Positions 1 to 11,050 of a stretch of DNA of 64,000 nt are shown in pieces. Numbering within the stretch: the first letter of the stretch is position 1; each line of letters begins with the position of its first letter. This DNA is from Lithodes maja (Eukaryota > Arthropoda > Malacostraca > Decapoda > Lithodidae): NCBI GenBank assembly GCA_037953745.1, contig JBAKBP010010425.1, positions 1 through 64,000 on the forward strand, written 5' to 3'. The translations under genes were made by a program, and so were the position numbers. Below the pieces are notes generated by a model. It did not search any database. It was not told the origin of the DNA and saw only the letters and a list, made by a program, of their open reading frames with translations.

Positions 1-1060
1 TACACACCTCCACTACTGTATTATACACCTCCACTACTGTATTATACACCTCCACTACAGTATTATACACCTTCACTACTGTATTATACGCCTCCACTAC
101 TGTATTATATGCCTACACTACTGTATTATACACCTCCACTACTGTATTATACACCTCCACTACTGTATTATACACCTCCACTACTGTATTATACACCTCC
201 ACTACAGTATATACACCTCCACTACTGTATTATACACCTCCACTACTGTATTATACACCTCCACTACAGTATTATACACCTCCACTACTGTATTATACGC
301 CTCCACTACTGTATTATACACCTTCACTACTGTATTATACACCTCCACTACTGTATTATACGCCTCCACTACTGTATTATACGCCTCCACTACTGTATTA
401 TACACCTCCACTACTGTATTATACACCTCCACTACAATATTATACACCTCCACTACTTTATTATACGCCTCCACTACTTTATTATACACCTACACTACTT
501 TATTATACGCCTCCACTACTGTATTATACACCTTCACTACTTTATTATACCCTTCCACTACTGTATTATACACCTCCACTACTATATTATACACCTTCAC
601 TACTGTATTATACACCTCCACTACTTGATTATACCCTTCCACTTCTGTATTATACACCTCCACTACTATATTATACACCTCCACTACTGTATTATACACC
701 TCCACTACTGTATTATACGCCTCCACTACTGTATTATACACCTTCACTACTGTATTATACACCTTCACTACTGTATTATACACCTTCACTACTGTATTAT
801 ACACCTCCACTACTGTATTATACACCTTCACTACTGTATTATACACCTTCACTACTGTATTATACACCTTCACTACTGTATTATACACCTTCACTATTGT
901 ATTATACACCTTCACTACTGTATTATACACCTCCACTACTATATTATACACCTCCACTACTGTATTATACACCTCCACTACTGTATTATACACCTCCACT
1001 ACTGTATTATACATCTCCACTACTTTATTATACACCTCCACTACTATATTATACACCTAC
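1..1060. repeat. 21-bp minisatellite, block 1
   Basis: Direct tandem repeat of a 21-bp unit built around TATACACC followed by CCACTACTG. Because 21 is divisible by 3, several frames stay open and give spurious seven-residue peptide repeats. This block is more degenerate than block 2: units carry ACGCC, CTTTAT, CTATAT and CTTGAT variants. It ends abruptly at the 5' edge of a CR1 insertion, and the same satellite resumes at 4410. Not coding. Confidence 0.97.
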
Positions 1061-1228
1061 TACGATGACTATTTGTTTTCGGACGATAGAGTTCATCTGA
1101 ACCAGGTGGGAGCAGCACGTTTTGGGCGTCTTCTCAACGATGCGGTGAAGGATTTTCGGAGAAGAAATCGACTCAGCACAGGACAACCAGGAAGGAGGAC
1201 CGAGGACGGCAACCTACAAAGGAATTAA
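1061..1228 (+). pseudogene. CR1-A ORF1 C-terminal remnant (SGNH-esterase-like tail)
   Basis: This is the last ~55 codons of the first ORF of the element, ending at TAA 1226-1228. It shows DGVHLN, the Asp-x-x-His motif expected near the end of SGNH/GDSL hydrolases, followed by a basic tail. A longer version is in copy 4 (43603-43963). CR1 elements are known to carry an esterase-like ORF1 domain. Compared with copy 4 a few codons are missing near the end. It has no start codon because the element is 5'-truncated. The identification is good by motif and by its position upstream of the endonuclease, but the fragment itself is inactive. Confidence 0.7.
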
Positions 1229-1326
1229 ATAGTAATCCGTCAAGAACCGCGAATTTGGATAAAGCTCCACCAACACGACCCAAATTCAAAACCGTCAGGG
1301 ATAACGACCGAGGACCGAGGACAGCC

Positions 1327-2481
1327 ATGAATGTAAATGTAGATCCGACCAGAACCAAAAATTCAATGAAAGAACGTTCTGCGAGTTCTAAAACCGCAAC
1401 TTTAAAGGTTTTCTATGCAAACGCTCGTAGCATACGCAATAAATTTTCAGATTTAGAGGAACTAGTGTTTACAGAAAATTATGATGTGATTGGCATAACA
1501 GAATCTTGGCTCAATACAGAAGATAGAGACTTTTTAGCAGAGTATTCACTTCCCGGTTATGTAATGTTTGAGAACAGCCGAATAAATAAAAATGGAGGTG
1601 GCGTTTTATTTTATATCAAAGAAAGTCTTAACCCGACCCTCGTGTCAAAACCTCAAATTGTGAACGTCGACACATCTTTTGTGCTAATAAAGAATAATAA
1701 AGGTACAAAAATAATACTTGCGTTAATATACAGACCTCCAGCTCAATCAGTGCAAACTGACCGAGAAATTTACGAACAAAGTGCAGATGTAAGTAACTCA
1801 CAAGATACCGTAATATTTGGCGACTTTAATTTACCTGTGACCAAGTGGGGCGATACTCTTACTTCACACTCCGGACATGACTTGTATACGAACTTGCAAG
1901 AGAGTTCGCTTTATCAATTTGTTCGAACGCCGACCCGTGGTAATAACGTTCTTGACATTGTACTTGCAACAAAAGAAGAATTGATAGAGAATTTGAATGT
2001 TGGTGATGAATTCAATAACAGCGACCATCGTACGATAACTTTCACTTTAAAGTTTACTAGTAACGAACCAAATAGTAGCATCGAAAAAGTCCCTAATTTC
2101 AAGAAAGCAAACTTCCATAAACTTAGAGCTATGTTTAAAGAAACTGACTGGATCTTTTTAATTAACAATAATGACATAAATACATCTTGGAAGTTATTCG
2201 AAACCACTTACCTAAAAGCAGTGCAAGACTGCATACCATCGAAAATACGGCGTCCAGGCCATAATAATAAGCCCAAATGGTGGAATAAAGATATTTCAAA
2301 CTGCCTGCTTGCTAAAAAATTTGCTAATGATAGATTAAAATCCTCACAAAATGACGAAGAACGGGTGAAATTTGTAGAGCTACGACGCAAAGCCAAAAAG
2401 TTAATTAAGCAAAGTAAAAAGACCTTAGAGTTACATATTGCGAATCAAAGTAAAACAAACCCGAAAGAATTCTATAGTTAA
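1327..2481 (+). pseudogene. CR1-A ORF2, endonuclease and linker part (ends at premature TAA)
   Basis: Apurinic-type endonuclease of the LINE, which nicks the target so that reverse transcription can be primed. Visible motifs are FYANARSIRNK, ITESWLN (catalytic Glu), FGDFNLP (GDxN) and NSDHRTITF (SDH). They are followed by the basic linker that joins endonuclease to reverse transcriptase. The frame is already open at TTG 1255 and overlaps ORF1; ATG 1327 is the first ATG and is my chosen start. TAA at 2479-2481 is a single-base change: the other copies have TAT (Tyr) there. The frame continues beyond it as the reverse transcriptase at 2482. Confidence 0.88.
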
Positions 2482-4204
2482 ATCAGAAAGAAAAAAGTAG
2501 TTACTTCAACTGTTGGACCGTTAGTCGATGAAAAAGGAGAATACACCAAAGACGAAGTACAAATGAGTAATGCCCTCAATACCTTCTTTGCATCAGTTTT
2601 TACAACAGAAGACCTCAGTGATATCCCTACACCATCGCCGATTCAGATTGATAATTCAGATGTTCTAAGCAATATCACCGTTACAGAGAGAGAAGTATTG
2701 AATTGTTTAGATAAACTCAAGGTAAATAAAACGCCAGGACCTGATACAATCTCGCCTAGAGTTCTAAAGGAAGCTAAGAATGAGCTCTCCAAACCACTGA
2801 CATTACTATTCAATAAATCCTTGCAGTCTGGAACTATGCCTGATCAGTGGAAGCTAGCCAACGTAACACCGATATTCAAAAAAGGCAGCAAATCCCTACC
2901 CAGTAACTATCGTCCAATTAGCTTAACCTCAGTTGTATGTAAAATGCTAGAAACGGTCATACGAGACAGACTCGTAAATCACTTAGAGGAAAATAACATA
3001 CTTAAAGATACTCAACACGGCTTTCGTAAAAAACGTTCCTGTTTAACAAACCTCTTAGACTTCTTCCACGATATCCTCAACCTCTACGATGAGAGTAAAG
3101 CTGTAGATATTATATACCTTGAGTTTCAAAAGGCCTTTGACAAAGTTCCCCACAAACGTTTACTGCTAAAACTAAAAGCGCATGGAATACAAGACGGTGT
3201 GTTGAAATGGATAGAAAATTGGCTCAGCAACAGAAAGCAAAGGGTAGTCATAAACGGTAAGGCATCTAAATGGACCAATGTAAGTAGCGGGGTACCCCAG
3301 GGATCGGTACTAGGACCAATTATCTTTCTAATTTACATCAACGACATAGATGAGGGTCTCACCTGCACAATCTCAAAATTTTGCTGACGATACAAAAATT
3401 GCAAATAGCGTACTCTCAAAAGAACAAGTTGACAATATGCAACACAATCTCGATAAATTGTCATGTTGGGCCCAAATTTGGCAAATGAGTTTCAATGCGG
3501 ATAAATGTAAAGTACTACATGTCGGATACCTAAATGAGAAAGCAAACTATTCGATGAATGGCACTCAGCTTAAGAATGTAAACAGAGAAACTGATCTGGG
3601 AGTAACAATATCGAGTAACCTAAAACCGAGTCAACAATGTTCAGAAGTTGTTAAGAAGGCAAACAAAATAATTGGCTTTATAGGCAGGTCATTTGAGCAT
3701 AAATCCAAAGAAGTTATCCTAACCCTTTACAATTCCTTAGTCCGCCCTCTTCTGGAATACTGCGTTCAATCCTGGTGCCCTTATTACCAAAAAAATATAA
3801 ACAAGCTAGAACGAGTTCAACGTAGAGTTACCAAAATGATACCTAGCCTAAAGAACAAACCATACGAAGAGCGTCTTAGAGAATTAAATCTATTTCCTTT
3901 AACCCAGCGCAGATTAAGAGGCGACTTAATTCAAGTGTTCAAAATCATCAAAGTCATCGACAATATGACCTGTAGTAAGTACTTCACTATCGACCAATCT
4001 AATTACACGCGGGGAAACGGTTGCAAAATTATTGGTAAATCTTTTAACTCGCACGAATCTAAGAATTTCTTCTTCAATCAAGTTGTCAACTTGTGGAATG
4101 GGCTTCCCCGAGACGTTATAGACTGCAGCACCGTTGATTCATTTAAATTCCGCCTAGACAAATATCTCGCATCAAACCCGCGACTGACTGCGTTTGTAAA
4201 TTAA
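2482..4204 (+). pseudogene. CR1-A ORF2, reverse transcriptase part (frameshifted)
   Basis: Reverse transcriptase that would copy the LINE RNA at the nicked target. It shows the motifs KTPGPD, NYRPISLTS, GFRKKRS, FQKAFDKVPH and GVPQGSVLGP, then the ADDT box and the C-terminal thumb region with the LERVQRRVTKM segment. An additional T in the run at about 3377-3381 shifts the frame immediately before the catalytic ADD, so the first part ends at 3387 and the rest is read in another frame to 4204. Copy 2 has the shorter run and an unbroken frame. The copy is therefore dead twice over, by stop and by frameshift. Confidence 0.9.
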
Positions 4205-4257
4205 TAACTTTATCCTCCCCTCAGTTACTAACCCATATGTCCCCTACTAACTTCCTA

Positions 4258-4281
4258 GTCCTGCCACGTTAGTGGCAGGAC
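4258..4281 (+). other. 3' UTR hairpin of CR1-A copy 1
   Basis: A perfect inverted repeat with 10-bp arms (first arm GTCCTGCCAC) and loop GTTA, about 55 bp after the ORF2 stop. Copies 3 and 4 keep it with one change that becomes a U-G wobble on the RNA strand. Copy 2 lacks the first arm. It may be an RNA structure recognised by the element's own reverse transcriptase; that role is inference. Confidence 0.7.
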
Positions 4282-4409
4282 AGTAGTTCCCTTTCCAATG
4301 TTCCCTTACCCACTCTAAACCACTGTTTGGACACTTGATCCTCAGTGTTTTGGAGGACAAGCAGCCTAGAAGGGTCACTAGATCTGTTGTTGCTTGATTT
4401 CCTTTGTAC

Positions 4410-7333
4410 CTCCACTACTGTATTATACACCTCCACTACTGTATTATACGCCTCCACTACTGTATTATACACCTTCACTACTGTATTATACACCTCCACT
4501 ACTGTATTATACACCTACACTACTGTATTATACACCTTCACTACTGTATTATACACCTTCACTACTGTATTATACACCTTCACTACTGTATTATACACCT
4601 TCACTACTGTATTATACACCTTCACTACTGTATTATACACCTACACTACTGTATTATACACCTACACTACTGTATTATACACCTACACTACTGTATTATA
4701 CACCTACACTACTGTATTATACACCTCCACTACTGTATTATACACCTTCACTACTGTATTATACACCTTCACTACTGTATTATACACCTTCACTACTGTA
4801 TTATACACCTCCACTACTGTATTATACACCTTCACTACTGTTTTATACACCTTCACTACTGTATTATACACCTTCACTACTGTATTATACACCTTCACTA
4901 CTGTATTATACACCTTCACTACTGTATTATACACCTCCACTACTGTATTATACACCTTCACTACTGTATTATACACCTACACTACTGTATTATACACCTT
5001 CACTACTGTATTATACACCTACACTACTGTATTATACACCTACACTACTGTATTATACACCTTCACTACTGTATTATACACCTTCACTACTGTATTATAC
5101 ACCTACACTACTGTATTATACACCTACACTACTGTATTATACACCTACACTACAGTATTATACACCTACACTACAGTATTATACACCTACACTACTGTAT
5201 TATACACCTTCACTACTGTATTATACACCTTCACTACTGTATTATACACCTCCACTACTGTATTATACACCTTCACTACTGTATTATACACCTTCACTAC
5301 TGTATTATACACCTTCACTACTGTATTATACACCTTCACTACTGTATTATACACCTCCACTACTGCATTATACACCTTCACTACTGTATTATACACCTAC
5401 ACTACTGTATTATACACCTACACTACTGTATTATACACTTTCACTACTGTATTATACACCTTCACTACTGTATTATACACCTCCACTACTTCATTACTGT
5501 ATATTACACCTTCACTACTGTATTATACACCTTCACTACTTCATTACTGTATATTACACCTTCACTACTGTATTATACACCTTCACTACTGTATTATACA
5601 CCTTCACTACTGTATTATACACCTTCACTACTTCATTACTGTATATTACACCTTCACTACTGTATTATACACCTTCACTACTGTATTATACACCTTCACT
5701 ACTGTATTATACACCTACACTACTGTATTATACACCTTCACTACTGTATTATACACCTTCACTACTGTATTATACACCTTCACTACTGTATTATACACCT
5801 ACACTACTGTATTATACACCTTCACTACTGTATTATACACCTACACTACTGTATTATACACCTTCACTACTGTATTATACACCTACACTACTGTATTATA
5901 CACCTCCACTACTGTATTATACACCTACACTACAGTATTATACACCTACACTACTGTATTATACACCTCCACTACTGTATTATACACCTTCACTACTGTA
6001 TTATATACCTACACTACTGTATTATACACCTTCACTACTGTATTATACACCTCCACTACTGTATTATACACCTTCACTACTGTATTATACACCTCCACTA
6101 CTGTATTATGCACCTCCACTACTGTATTATACACCTTCACTACTGTATTATACACCTTCACTACTGCATTATACACCTACACTACTGTATTATACACCTA
6201 CACTACTGTATTATACACCTACACTACTGTATTATACACCTTCACTACTGTATTATACACCTACACTACTGTATTATACACCTCCACTACTGTATTATAC
6301 ACCTACACTACTGTATTATACACCTTCACTACTGTATTATACACCTACACTACTGTATTATACACCTACACTACAGTATTATACACCTACACTACTGTAT
6401 TATACACCTACACTACTGTATTATACACCTTCACTATTGTATTATACACCTACACTACAGTATTATACACCTACACTACAGTATTATACACCTACACTAC
6501 TGTATTATACACCTTCACTACTGTATTATACACCTTCACTACTGTATTATACACCTTCACTACTGTATTATACACCTTCACTACTGTATTATACACCTTC
6601 ACTACTGTATTATACACCTTCACTACTGTATTATACACCTTCACTACTGTATTATACACCTTCACTACTGTATTATACACCTTCACTACTGTATTATACA
6701 CCTACACTACTGTATTATACACCTACACTACTGTATTATACACCTACACTACTGTATTATACACCTTCACTACTGTATTATACACCTACACTACTGTATT
6801 ATACACCTCCACTACTGTATTATACACCTACACTACTGTATTATACACCTTCACTACTGTATTATACACCTACACTACTGTATTATACACCTACACTACA
6901 GTATTATACACCTACACTACTGTATTATACACCTCCACTACTGTATTATACACCTTCACTACTGTATTATACACCTACACTACTGTATTATACACCTTCA
7001 CTACTGTATTATACACCTCCACTACTGTATTATACACCTTCACTACTGTATTATACACCTCCACTACTGTATTATACACCTACACTACTGTATTATACAC
7101 CTTCACTACTGTATTATACACCTTCACTACTGTATTATACACCTACACTACTGTATTATACACCTACACTACTGTATTATACACCTACACTACTGTATTA
7201 TACACCTTCACTACTGTATTATACACCTACACTACTGTATTATACACCTACACTACTGTATTATACACCTTCACTACTGTATTATACACCTCCACTACTT
7301 CATTACTGTATATTACACCTTCACTACTGTATT
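4410..7333. repeat. 21-bp minisatellite, block 2 (with higher-order structure)
   Basis: About 139 units of the same 21-bp repeat as block 1. Units differ mainly at one position (ACCTCC, ACCTTC or ACCTAC), with a rarer CTACAG variant and occasional insertions giving TTCATTACTG. An 11-unit string of variants at about 6170-6400 recurs at about 6700-6925. The CTACAG markers at 6373 and 6898 are exactly 525 bp (25 units) apart, so blocks have been copied as higher-order units. The long reading frames in all three forward frames follow from unit length and are not genes. Confidence 0.96.
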
Positions 7334-7749
7334 TGATGCCTCCACCACTATATAATAATGCAGTATTGTGTCAATAGTTTTGGTTTGACGCCACTCAGAA
7401 TAGCAGACGTGGGAGGGACCTTGGGCTGCTGGTGGTACTGAATGGAACGGCGACAGCAAAGCCTCCATAATGCCTAAGGTTGCTGGTGTGTGTCTGTGTA
7501 TATGTGTTTGTGTGTGTGTGTGTGTCTTGTAATTAAACTGACGCCACCATTAGTTACCAGGCCTGTGTACCGAGCCAGACTAATGTGTCGTCAACTTCAG
7601 CTAGTATTATCAGACAGAGACAGAGAGCGTGAGCAAGATAGAGAAGGAAAGCTTTATGTGGGAAATTTAGTAAAGTTTATGTCATATAATTATGTTGGGT
7701 GAACCAGACAACTTACTTTGACTATTATATATATATATAATATATATAC

Positions 7750-7791
<42 letters not shown>

Positions 7792-8379
7792 CATCAAACC
7801 AGATTTGATAAACGGTTCTCATGTTACTATCGCATTTACGACTAGAAAATGTCTATTCGTAGATGCCATATTCAGATGCATAAAATCAACCTAAGAATCA
7901 TATGAGAATAGTTTATCAACTTTCAGGACTGGAAATTATTAGTAAAAATAAAACCTCGCATATACAAAAGAGTATAATGGCATGTCAGTACAAGAATTAG
8001 ACCATGATGGTGAGCGAGGGGTGTGGGCCCAGGCAAGGTCGACTGGAAGAAGCAGAACAAGGATCGCTCAGATGGTGTTGGCACATGGGGTAGATGAGCG
8101 TACAGAGAATGACAAAGAACATCTACGAATCAGGGGAAAAGTGCGTGTAAAGAAGGTAGTGTGAAAGATGATTTAAGGGGAGTTTTATGCATTTTTATTG
8201 ATCAATTCTGCGAAACAGAATGGTATCGATCACCCCATATACCGTGTACCACGAGCCAGCTTGTCTGTCTTTCTGTCTGTTTATTCGTCCACTATCTCCT
8301 CCTAGGATTATAGATGCTTACGAAATTATTATACATGAATTAAGGCGGTCTGTGCGGATGTCACTCAAAAAGGAAATTG
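7334..8379. other. Non-coding stretch with GT and TA microsatellites
   Basis: The degenerate end of the satellite is followed by anonymous DNA, a short GT run near 7500-7526 and a TA tract at about 7724-7789. I see no supported gene, and the short frames here have no recognisable motif. Confidence 0.6.
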
Positions 8380-9211
8380 ACCTCACTCAAAGGTTAAGGT
8401 CAATCATAAAGGTCAAAGATAAAGGTTACTTTTTTAACTTAATAAATATCATTCAATTTTCACCATATTCACAATATATACTAGATACTATATAAATGTC
8501 AAACACACTGATCAACTTTCAACTGAATATTCCTAAGGTTAAGGTCAAAGGTCAACGTCAAAGGTCTAAATAAGATATATTAGAATAAATTCTTAACTAA
8601 TGAATAGATTATCGCCAAACGTTTCAGAAATAACAAAAACACCTACAGTATACAACGGTTAACAAATACAAAACTAAAGAATTACTAAAAGGTCAATGTC
8701 ATAGAACATGGTCAAATGTTAAGGTCACTATAGTAACTTCTTTGTTTTATTCAAATTTCACCAAATTCGCTGAAGTGGTTGACCCTGGTATAAAAATCTT
8801 AACTGCAAATTACCAGACACATTCGCAAAGGTCAAGAAAAAGGTCAAAGGTCACTTCAAATTATACTCATAATTTCTCATAAGCTAATCAGTAATAGTTC
8901 ATCCAAATATGCATACATACTTGAATTGTTAATGAAATAACCATGCAATAATAAAAGTATTTCCTCTCTTAAAGGTCAATGTCACAGGTCAAGGTCAAAG
9001 TTAGTTATTAAAACTGATCTGTTAAATAATAATATTATAATCTTACCAATATCACACTCCTAGATGTGGTATATATAGAAATTCTACTGTACAAATGTCA
9101 CATCTATACATCAAATGTATATGTCAAAGGTCAAAAGAAAAATATGTAAATCAGAAATATTAATAATATATTGAAACCCATAGATAGATTTTCGCCAAAC
9201 ATTGCAGAAAT
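8380..9211. repeat. AGGTCA-rich degenerate repeat, left part
   Basis: Diverged copies of a repeat unit of a few hundred bases. It combines clustered AAGGTCA motifs with a conserved spacer containing CGCCAAACNTTNCAGAAAT or CCAAATTCGC. About a dozen AGGTCA hexamers are visible on the plus strand, and two occur as AGGTCA-A-AGGTCA direct repeats (8542-8554 and 8841-8853). The stretch at about 8690-8895 is clearly related to 19440-19660, on the far side of the Jockey/BEL insertion. It looks like satellite-type repeat DNA rather than an enhancer. Confidence 0.72.
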
Positions 9212-9802
9212 ATCTTGTGGCACTTTGGTGCTTCCGATTGGGAGGCTATTTGGCAGTACTTCTCTGATTTCCCATAATATGACTTGTGCTTCCGTGGGCG
9301 GGGACCTTCGGAGAGGGCTGAACGCATTACTGAGGTAATCCTATCGGGCAATGAAGCATACATTCCACTTTCTTTCTTTCAGTCTAATGCAAAAAAATCT
9401 TGGTTTACACACGCTTGTTCTACTGCTGTCCGCAACAAGGAGGAAGCATTCAAACAGTACCATCGCCTTCAAACTCAAGAATCTCATACTTCCTATGTTT
9501 CTGCCCGGAATCAAGCCAAATCTGTTATTCAACTCACCAAACATTCTTTCATCAATAATAATGGCACTGAACTATCCAACCTTCTGGCATCTAGCCAAAA
9601 ACCTCTCTAACAATTTTCTTCTTCCTCTTTCCCTCCTCTTCTCCACTCTGACAGCACTAACGTCACTTCTTCCTCTGACAAAGCTGAACTCTTTGCTAAC
9701 AGTTTCGCTAATAACTCAACTTTGGATAATTCCAGTGCTATTCCTCCCTCTCCACCCCCCTCTCTCCTACTTATGTCTAACATCATAATCTCTATCAACC
9801 TG
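9212..9802 (+). mobile_element. Jockey-type LINE, left fragment (endonuclease/RT linker)
   Basis: Decayed but recognisable. The frame at 9284-9610 contains ERITEVILSGNEAYIP, SWFTHACSTAVRNKEEAF and ARNQAKSVIQLTKHSFI, the linker between endonuclease and reverse transcriptase in Jockey-group LINEs of arthropods. After a frame change at about 9610 the homology runs on through a Ser/Pro-rich stretch to about 9802. The matching reverse transcriptase continues at 17762. Both pieces are on the plus strand and both outer flanks are the AGGTCA repeat, so they are most likely one element split by later insertions. Confidence 0.8.
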
Positions 9803-10209
9803 GTAAGCATGAGCTATATGTAGTGAACACCATACTACTGGGTGGCCATATTAGTCTTCATTCCCTCCTAAAATCGTAATTTTACAATAAATATCGTTAT
9901 TACTTATTCATACGCGCCTATTTTACGCTTAATATGAAGATAGTAACATGTAAAAGCAATAAAACAAGTGGGAATAGTGTTTGGATGGTGGAAATCGCGA
10001 ATTATTGCCTACCGTTCATTCATGAAATGAGGAGCAGACGCGAGGTACACACTCTCTCTCTGAAGCCCTGAGGCAGACTGAAGCCTGCCTGTCTGTCTCT
10101 CTCTCTTTCCCCACACATTAGACATGGAAGACCACACCCTAGGACCAGTTTGGAAATATTGGCACGGTAAATACACCGATAAAGAAGGGAATAAGAGGAA
10201 AAATAGGTG
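9803..10209. other. Unidentified DNA between Jockey fragment and BEL element (left)
   Basis: No gene or known repeat recognised. It separates the Jockey left fragment from the BEL 3' LTR. With 17552-17761 it makes about 620 bp that must have been present before BEL arrived, because the BEL target duplication borders it on both sides. It could be a non-autonomous element inserted into Jockey. Confidence 0.5.
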
Positions 10210-10214
10210 GTAAT
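10210..10214. other. BEL target-site duplication, left copy
   Basis: GTAAT, identical to 17547-17551, directly abutting the two LTR ends. Five bases is usual for BEL/Pao integrases. Confidence 0.9.
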
Positions 10215-11011
10215 TGTGGTAAACTATCAATGGAAGTTAAATATTACTAAGCTATAATGAATAAAATAAAATCAATCTAAATGAAAACTACTCTATATCT
10301 AAATTGAATTAAATTTGAAACAAGCTAATTAATATCCAAAGGTCTCACATATTAAATGTATATATAGGGTAAGGTTATAAGGGTTAATATTAGCCAGGAA
10401 TTAACTCCCCAATAGTTCCACGTGGCAATGAGGCAAGGGAGAACGTTTTACCCAATATGGCGGTGGACAATGGGGAACGAGACTTCGGTCCCAAGACTCG
10501 AGTCAAGTTAAAGAAAGAATAAATGATTACATGGGAATGGACATGATTATTATAATTTATGCTTATCTATCAGTCAGTCATGATGTCGATGAGAGCGTCG
10601 TGATGGTGTAGCTGAGTGTATTGCTGTATGTGTATTGTGATTAGAGGCACAAAAGCTCGATCAACTGAGGGTGGAAATCTAGATGTTAACTGGTTGGTGT
10701 TCGTGAAGGCTCTGGCGTTCCTCAAAAGCACACCTTGCTGCCTTGGCAAACCGCCAAGAGCCCAAATTATCGTACCGCATCTAGGTTGCTCTATACGATA
10801 AATTATATTAATATATACGATAAATTCATATATACTACATAAGACCATGGCAATATTGCTTAATAGCATATTAGGCCTTTTATAACTTAACTTATTTACA
10901 ATCTTATAATATTCGATCTACTCGTCCTACGTCGTGCTGTAGGAGAGATTGTGACGTCACAGAGACATACGAGATCACAAAAGAGTCATATTCTATCGTA
11001 TTTATACGATA
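10215..11011 (-). repeat. BEL 3' LTR
   Basis: 797 bp, paired with 16750-17546. On the minus strand it begins TATCGT and ends CCACA. The first 18 bp of the LTR (10994-11011) form an inverted repeat with two 8-bp arms around an AT pair. No polyadenylation signal was assigned. Confidence 0.93.
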
Positions 11012-11030
11012 CACTCCCCCCACAAAAAAG
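11012..11030 (-). other. BEL polypurine tract
   Basis: Read on the minus strand, T6 is followed by GTGGGGGGAGTG, which ends directly at the 3' LTR. This is the position where plus-strand DNA priming by a polypurine tract is expected. Confidence 0.65.
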
Positions 11031-11050
11031 ACCTGAACCCCACCTTAAAC

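Larger units (their letters stand above)
1061..4409 (+). mobile_element. CR1-type LINE, family A, copy 1 (5'-truncated, inside the 21-bp satellite)
   Basis: Non-LTR retrotransposon remnant of about 3.35 kb. In order it holds the tail of ORF1, an endonuclease, a reverse transcriptase, and a 3' UTR ending in TTTGTAC. It lies between two blocks of the same 21-bp satellite, so it inserted into that array. The 5' junction has microhomology (CTAC/TAC), so any target duplication is at most a few bases and ambiguous. ORF2 is broken by a TAA at 2479-2481 and by one extra T near 3380. Three other copies lie at 24966, 33715 and 40414. Confidence 0.93.

Noticed and set aside
4345..7377. Long forward frames of about 980-1010 codons with seven-residue repeats
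   Set aside because: All three frames are open because the 21-bp unit is a multiple of 3 and lacks stops. There is no domain, and codon content is dictated by the satellite.
8380..9211. A hormone-response enhancer
   Set aside because: The AGGTCA motifs are part of a degenerate dispersed repeat with no nearby gene; kept only as a low-weight observation.
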